A stretch of DNA of 8,859 nucleotides from Oligoflexia bacterium. GTDB taxonomy: Bacteria; Myxococcota_A; UBA796; UBA2385. Both the position numbers and the translations under genes were made by a program. The first letter of the stretch is position 1. Each line of letters starts with the position of its first letter. The notes beneath the pieces were generated by a model, which saw nothing but the letters and a program-made list of their open reading frames with translations, did not search any database and was not told the origin of the DNA. The stretch covers positions 1 through 8,859 of the forward strand of contig JAADHA010000130.1 in NCBI GenBank assembly GCA_013152105.1. The letters are read 5' to 3'. This document shows, piece by piece, positions 4,432-8,859 of this stretch.

Positions 4432-5334
4432 TCAGTGCACCGGTCTGGCCGCGTTGCGGACGGCTGCGACGCGCGCATCTGAAGTCGACAAGGCAGTGGC
4501 TTGACCGTCCACCAGGACAGCGGCGGAGTCGGTGTGCAGCAGCGGCTGGTCCGCGTCGCTGGCGACGCCCCGCAGGTTCACCTTCACGGTCGCGCCCACG
4601 TCGATGGCCGGCACAGTCACCGCAGAAAAGGACGCATCTGACAGGGAAAACTCGGCAAAGCGGCCCCCAGGCTGCGCGCTGATGCTGACCGCCGGGCTGA
4701 GGGTGCAGTCCGCCACTGCAAGGTCGGAAATGACCGCCGTGGCCTGTCTTCCCATCGCTTGGAGCGCCAGGGCCGCGCCCCTGATGCGCGCGCCGCGACG
4801 CCGTGTGCTGGGGACCAGACGCTGGGCGTGGTCCACAAAGCCCAGGTGGTCCAGAGTCGCTCGACCGGTGACCGCCACTGACAGGCTGTCGCCAGCGGGC
4901 GCCCGCCCCACGAAGCTGAGCCCGGACACCGACACACTTCGGCCGGCCAGGCTGATCCGACTGGAGTGCAGCACGGTCCCACCGCTGCGGCCAACCACCA
5001 CCAGATCCAGCAGGCGGCTGTCGCTGACCGATCCCAACTGCAAGGTGAGACCATCGATCTGGTCAGCGTCCAGCCGGATCTCGACCGTGGGAAGCGGATC
5101 CGGCTGCGCTCGAATCGCACCCACGGCCGCCGTGATGCGCGCCGAGTCCTGGCGCTGATGCAAGGTCAGGACTACGGTCTTCTGCACATCAGCCTCGGCA
5201 GTGGGTTCGACAGTGGGTTCGGCAGTGGGTGGCGGCACGTATGCCGCGGGCGGCCCATCCGCAGGCGCAGCTTCACAGGCCAACAGCAGCCCAAACAGCA
5301 GCCCAAACAGCAGCCCAGCTACTGTAGCGAGCAC
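4432..5334 (-). CDS. Lipoprotein with repetitive beta-strand-rich domain
   Basis: The start is placed at GTG 5334, six bases after GGAGG, giving 300 residues. Residues 1-20 (MLATVAGLLFGLLFGLLLAC) are a signal peptide with lipobox LLAC and Cys20 as acylation site. Glu at +2 is compatible with outer-membrane sorting under the E. coli rule. The n-region lacks a Lys or Arg in this form; an upstream non-ATG start would add one (W-R-L-F). Residues 22-50 are a Pro/Thr/Glu linker with EPTxEPT repeats. From about 52 to 280 the chain alternates short hydrophobic strands and turns (LLDLVVVGRSGGTVL, ISLAGRSVSVSGLSFVG, VISDLAVADC, VKVNLRGVA), suggesting a right-handed parallel beta-helix of the pectate-lyase type; this is a fold guess and no catalytic motif is visible. 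The gene ends 31 bp before the calpain-like gene, so a shared transcript and a common process are likely. The frame upstream of GTG 5334 is open to 5673 but overlaps the divergent promoter region and is not protein-like. Confidence 0.72.
   Translation of the reverse strand: MLATVAGLLFGLLFGLLLACEAAPADGPPAAYVPPPTAEPTVEPTAEADVQKTVVLTLHQRQDSARITAAVGAIRAQPDPLPTVEIRLDADQIDGLTLQLGSVSDSRLLDLVVVGRSGGTVLHSSRISLAGRSVSVSGLSFVGRAPAGDSLSVAVTGRATLDHLGFVDHAQRLVPSTRRRGARIRGAALALQAMGRQATAVISDLAVADCTLSPAVSISAQPGGRFAEFSLSDASFSAVTVPAIDVGATVKVNLRGVASDADQPLLHTDSAAVLVDGQATALSTSDARVAAVRNAARPVH
5197..5232 (-). repeat. 12-bp tandem repeat, three units, coding EPT linker
   Basis: Three consecutive 12-bp units (5197-5208, 5209-5220, 5221-5232) of the form GGCAGTGGGTTC with single-base changes encode the Pro-Thr-Ala/Val-Glu repeats just after the lipoprotein's mature N-terminus. 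Units are in frame, so copy-number change would lengthen or shorten the linker without breaking the gene. Confidence 0.75.
5281..5316 (-). repeat. 12-bp tandem repeat, three units, inside signal peptide
   Basis: Three consecutive 12-bp units (5281-5292, 5293-5304, 5305-5316), AAACAGCAGCCC with one difference in the first unit, encode the GLLF-GLLF-GLLL core of the lipoprotein signal peptide. They lie in the same gene as the 12-bp linker repeat. Slippage would alter the length of the hydrophobic core by four residues per unit. Confidence 0.8.
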
Positions 5335-5638
5335 GAACAACCTCCAGTCCAGTGGCGGCAGCCTACCACACCCCTCGCCGACGTCCTGGCAGCGGCACCC
5401 TCTGACAGGGGCCTTCGGTCCCGATCCGCGCGCATTGCTGAACCTCAGCCTGCGCCAGCCCTTTTTATTCCTGCGCGTCCAGAGGTTCTCGACCACCCAA
5501 GAACGCTCGGTGTCGTGGGTGTGGGCCCCTGGGGCCCCACAAAAAACGGCTTCTGGACCGACGCCTGGATCGGCGCCTGTTACCCAGAGCCGCCCCGCAG
5601 TGCGCGTCGCTCCCCTCCGTCCTGACCCGCAGACCCCG
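5335..5638. promoter_or_regulatory. Divergent intergenic region with 15-bp palindrome
   Basis: This region separates the minus-strand lipoprotein gene from the plus-strand kinase gene, so promoters for both must lie here or overlap their starts. No convincing -35/-10 pair was found. A near-perfect palindrome, GGGCCCC-T-GGGGCCC (5523-5537), is followed on the plus strand by CACAAAAAAC. The A-run rather than a T-run after the stem argues against a terminator, so an operator is possible. The GGAGG ribosome site of the lipoprotein gene lies at about 5341-5345. Confidence 0.35.
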
Positions 5639-8600
5639 GTGACCGTCTTGAGCCTGGACGCCCTTGATCTCACCCGTCCTCCCGCCAGCGAGGACAGCCT
5701 CGATCGACGGCTCCGTCAGCTCTTCTCGCGCCAGGCCAGCGTTCCTCCGGTCAACCTGGACGCGATCACGACCGCCCTGGCGCCCCGCTACACCATCATC
5801 GAGCACCTGGGCTCTGGGGGCATGGGCGCGGTCTTCCTGGTGGAGGATCGCGAACTGGGTGAGCGCTGTGCGCTGAAGACCCTGGTTCGTCCTGGGGACC
5901 TGCAGACCTTGCTGCACCTCAAGAGCGAGTTCCGCACGGTCGGACCGCTACACCATGACAACCTGGTTGGGCTGCGCGAGTTGGGCTGTATGGGGGGCGT
6001 GTGGTACCTCACCATGGACTACGTGGCTGGCTCTACGCTGACGACCTGGGGCGAAGGCAAGGACCCCGACGCCCTGCTCGGCGCGCTGCGACAGATGGTC
6101 GACGGTCTGGCGGCGCTGCACGAGTTGGGCATCCTGCACCGCGACATCAAGCCGGGCAATATTCTCGTCGAGCACGCCACCGGCCGCGTGGTGTTGCTGG
6201 ACTTCGGCCTGGCCGCCGTAGAGCGGGCGACTCACACGGTGCTGTCGCAGGGGGGCGGCACACCGGCCTACGTCGCACCCGAACAAGCCCAGGCACACGC
6301 CTGCCGAGCCTCCGATCTGTATGCGCTCGGGTGCGTCGTACACACACTCTTCGCGGGATGCCCGCCTCGGCCTGGTCGGCCGCTGGACCTGCCGGCGGGC
6401 ACCCCCCCGTGGGCGGGCGTGCTGTGCGAGGGCCTGGTCCGACATGATCCCGAGGCGCGGCTGGGCCTGGACGATGTGCGGGCGCTGCTGGGCGCCGATA
6501 GCCGATCGCCGCGACGGCGCCAGCCGCCGATGATCGGGCGCGGCCCCGAGTTGGCACGGGTCCAGGACGAGCTGCGGCGCGCTGTCGCCGGCCACGGCCA
6601 TATGCTGGTGGTCGAGGGCGAAAGCGGCTGCGGCAAGACCCGCTTGGTACAGCAGGCATTGAGCGACAGCGGCGCCCTGGTGCTGGTGGCGGCGGCCTCT
6701 CCCAACGAGCGTCTCGCCTTGGGGGTGCTCGACGCCCTCACCGACCAGCTCGTGGCCTACCTGGTTCAGCGCTCCAGGGTCACCGATGAGATCGCGAACC
6801 TGGCCGCTCCGGCTGCCCGGCTGTTTCCGACCCTCGGCGTGCTGACCCCCAGACAGCCGGGCAGTGAGTCCAACGCGCTGCCCGGTCCCGACGCGCTGCT
6901 CGAGCCTGACGCGGTGCGCGAGCGCGCCGTGCACGCATGGTGCGGGCTGCTGTCCTTGGCCGCCGAGCAGCGAGGGCTGGTGCTGGTCATCGACGATCTC
7001 CAGTGGGCCGATGCCGACAGCGTGCAGGTCCTGGATCAGGCCCTGGCCGGGCTGGTCGACTTTCCGGTGTTGGTCTTGGCGACCCTCAATACGGACGAGA
7101 CGATTCCATCGCCGATCCAAGCGCTGCTGGAATCGAAGACCGTGGTGCGCCGACTGTCGCTGCAGGCCCTGAGCGACGAGGAAATCCTGGACATCATCGG
7201 TCAGCGCTCGGCGGCTGCCGTAGATCGACGGCGCCTGCTCCAGATCGCCCAGGGCAACGCCTTCGTCGCAGCAGAGCTGGCCCAGGCGGCGCGCGAGGGG
7301 CTGCCCACACCTCGCGATCTCGACGGGCTGCTTGAGCGGCAGGTCCACGCCCTGCCGCCGCCCGCCCGAAGGCTGCTGGACCTGGTGTGCGTGGCGGGCT
7401 CAGTCCCGCGTGCGGTCCTGGTGCGCGCCTGTGAGGCAGAGGGGATCCCCTGGACCGAAGCCTTCTCTCCACTGCTGGCGGCCAGCCTGCTGCGCGCCAC
7501 GCCGGATCACGAAGTGTCGTGGCGCGTCTACCACAGCCGCTTTCGCACCCACCTCGTGCGTCGCCTGGACCAGCCGGTCGCGCTGCACCGAGTGCTCGCC
7601 ACCGCCTACCGCGGCTTGCCCGACGCCGAGCGGCACGCCGAGACGCTGCTGCGCCACTATGACCACACGGGCGACCGGCCGGGGCGCCGGTGGGCCTTGC
7701 AGACCGCTGCAGACCAGGCGCTCGATGGCCTGGCCTTCGCGCGGGCTGCCGAACATCAGCAGGCGCTGCTGCTGGAGTACCCGCCTGCTGAGCACGAGTT
7801 CGCAGACGCCTGGGAGGAGGTCGCGCGGCGCTTCAGCCTGGCCGGAATGCTGGAGGCCGCCATCGCGGCCCGCGCGCGCGCCTTGGCTGCCTGCGACGCT
7901 GAGCCCCATTGCGATGCCACCCGCCTCAGTCGGCTCTGGGCCCAGCAAGGGCAGGACCTCTCCCACAGTCGACTTCAGGCCGAGGCCATGGACGCCTGGC
8001 GCCGAGCCCTGCGGCCGCTGGGTCTGCAGCCCCTCCAGTCGACGCCGCGTACCCTGGCCACGGTGCTGGCCCTGCGCGCCCGGGTCGCTCTGGTGGCTTC
8101 TCTACCGGTGCGAGCGGAGCCCGGCCGAGTCCGCGACCTTCTCGCCGAGGTGCATTTCTGGGAGCAGCTCGCGGTGGCCTTGGCCAACACCTCCTTCCTC
8201 GCACTGTCGGAGTACAGCGAGCGGGCCAGATTGGCAGCGCATCGCGCGGGCTCTCCTCGCAGCGCCGTCCTGTCCGAGGTCCTCTCGCTCACCTCGGGCA
8301 CCATGGCCAGCCCCACCGAGTCCAGCCGCCGCGCCGCTGAGCTGCGCCTCCAGACCCTAAGCGAGCGTCTCGACTCACCAACCCCCTGGGAGCGCGCCAC
8401 GCTCCTGGCTGGGCAGGGCATGCTTCAACTCCAGGTGGATCCCGACCAGGCGGCGCAGACCTTCCTGCGTGCCTACCGCGAGGCCGAGCGGGCGGGCATG
8501 GCCGACAGCTCCATGGGTGCGATGATCGAGGCCTATGTGTGCAACGCCGCGGTCGACGCCGGACGCTACGACCAGGCCCTGGCGCACTGCGGACACCTGG

Positions 8601-8859
8601 AGCGGCGGCGCTGTGTCGACACTGGCGACCAGCGACACGGCGTGTTGATCACCGCGACCCTGACGCGGGCCCGAGTGGCCTTCTTCCGGGGGCAGGCGGA
8701 CCTGGCGCGGTCCGTGATCCGGGACGCCGAGGGACGGGTGGCCGACGGTCCCATGACGGTGGAACGTCAGGTGCTGCTGGCGCTACAGATGAAGTTGCAG
8801 ACCCTCGACGGCGACCCGGCGGGCGCGCTCACACGGTACGAGGCCCATCGGTCCGCCCT
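5639..8859 (+). CDS. Ser/Thr protein kinase fused to AAA ATPase and helical repeats (3' end outside window)
   Basis: An uninterrupted frame of at least 1073 residues runs off the window. After a 50-residue lead come the Hanks-type kinase marks: glycine loop GSGGMGAVF (58-66), ALK Lys80, helix-C Glu97, HRDIKPGN (167-174; Asp169, Lys171, Asn174), DFG (188-190), APE (213-215) and DLYALG (226-231), so it should be active. From about 298 (MIGRGPEL) an AAA_16/STAND-type ATPase follows: Walker A GESGCGKT (327-334), Walker B LVLVIDDLQWAD (447-458) and QGNAFVAAEL (538-547). From about 690 the chain is Ala/Leu/Arg-rich and helical, like TPR units, usually a ligand- or protein-binding sensor. No membrane segment is seen. 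The order kinase-AAA-TPR is that of large Myxococcota kinases and resembles PknK. GTG 5639 is chosen because the lead stays protein-like; in-frame GTG 5600 would add 13 residues, and neither has a clear ribosome site. It is divergent from the lipoprotein-calpain pair. Confidence 0.88.
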   Translation, partial: MTVLSLDALDLTRPPASEDSLDRRLRQLFSRQASVPPVNLDAITTALAPRYTIIEHLGSGGMGAVFLVEDRELGERCALKTLVRPGDLQTLLHLKSEFRTVGPLHHDNLVGLRELGCMGGVWYLTMDYVAGSTLTTWGEGKDPDALLGALRQMVDGLAALHELGILHRDIKPGNILVEHATGRVVLLDFGLAAVERATHTVLSQGGGTPAYVAPEQAQAHACRASDLYALGCVVHTLFAGCPPRPGRPLDLPAGTPPWAGVLCEGLVRHDPEARLGLDDVRALLGADSRSPRRRQPPMIGRGPELARVQDELRRAVAGHGHMLVVEGESGCGKTRLVQQALSDSGALVLVAAASPNERLALGVLDALTDQLVAYLVQRSRVTDEIANLAAPAARLFPTLGVLTPRQPGSESNALPGPDALLEPDAVRERAVHAWCGLLSLAAEQRGLVLVIDDLQWADADSVQVLDQALAGLVDFPVLVLATLNTDETIPSPIQALLESKTVVRRLSLQALSDEEILDIIGQRSAAAVDRRRLLQIAQGNAFVAAELAQAAREGLPTPRDLDGLLERQVHALPPPARRLLDLVCVAGSVPRAVLVRACEAEGIPWTEAFSPLLAASLLRATPDHEVSWRVYHSRFRTHLVRRLDQPVALHRVLATAYRGLPDAERHAETLLRHYDHTGDRPGRRWALQTAADQALDGLAFARAAEHQQALLLEYPPAEHEFADAWEEVARRFSLAGMLEAAIAARARALAACDAEPHCDATRLSRLWAQQGQDLSHSRLQAEAMDAWRRALRPLGLQPLQSTPRTLATVLALRARVALVASLPVRAEPGRVRDLLAEVHFWEQLAVALANTSFLALSEYSERARLAAHRAGSPRSAVLSEVLSLTSGTMASPTESSRRAAELRLQTLSERLDSPTPWERATLLAGQGMLQLQVDPDQAAQTFLRAYREAERAGMADSSMGAMIEAYVCNAAVDAGRYDQALAHCGHLERRRCVDTGDQRHGVLITATLTRARVAFFRGQADLARSVIRDAEGRVADGPMTVERQVLLALQMKLQTLDGDPAGALTRYEAHRSA

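Noticed and set aside
3837..4682. Plus-strand frame of 281 codons across the calpain/lipoprotein junction
   Set aside because: It is antisense to both genes and has no protein-like features.
5523..5550. Intrinsic terminator at the GC palindrome
   Set aside because: The run after the stem on the plus strand is A rather than T, and on the minus strand the T-run comes before the stem.
5948..7348. Long minus-strand open frame of 466 codons
   Set aside because: It is antisense to the kinase and ATPase motifs; a high-GC shadow frame rich in Gln, Arg and His.

Overview
High-GC bacterial DNA. The gene types (a Hanks-type Ser/Thr kinase fused to an AAA ATPase and a helical-repeat region, a bacterial calpain-like protease, lipobox lipoproteins with Pro/Thr/Glu or Gly/Ala/Asp linkers, scarce Shine-Dalgarno sites) suggest a Gram-negative of the Myxococcota / former Deltaproteobacteria kind. 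This placement is inferred from gene content; no marker gene is present.

Layout. (1) 1-210, minus: the N-terminus of a GT4-like glycosyltransferase whose 3' part lies outside the window. (2) 253-831, minus: the 3' part of a group II intron, comprising the C-terminal part of its reverse transcriptase/maturase, domain V, domain VI and the 3' splice end. (3) 832-1627: no credible gene, but three copies of a structured direct repeat and several inverted repeats. (4) 1628-2140, plus: the 5' part of a group II intron, with a GTGCG 5' end, exon-binding sites still complementary to the adjacent exon, folded RNA domains and the first 48 codons of its maturase. The two parts face opposite ways and together lack the middle of the maturase. 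They look like one intron split by an inversion with a deletion, or two separate relics. (5) 2141-2636: a junction region with the start of a lipoprotein gene (minus) whose reading frame appears to run into the intron relic. (6) 2637-5334, minus: two closely spaced genes, a 300-residue lipoprotein rich in beta strands and a 587-residue calpain-like cysteine protease with Gln/Cys, His and Asn all present. (7) 5639 to the window end, plus: a large kinase-AAA-helical-repeat regulator, divergent from the lipoprotein/protease pair and running off the window.

How it may fit together (inference). The lipoprotein, the protease and the damaged second lipoprotein could form one minus-strand transcription unit. 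The divergent kinase sits across a roughly 265-300 bp intergenic region containing a 15-bp palindrome and could sense or control the same process. The left 2.1 kb is a decayed mobile-element zone between this cluster and the glycosyltransferase. The most interesting points are the split group II intron with intact EBS-IBS pairing, and the calpain/beta-rich lipoprotein/AAA-kinase neighbourhood, in which the protease carries a large insertion in its catalytic domain and a DxDxDG loop next to its active-site Asn.
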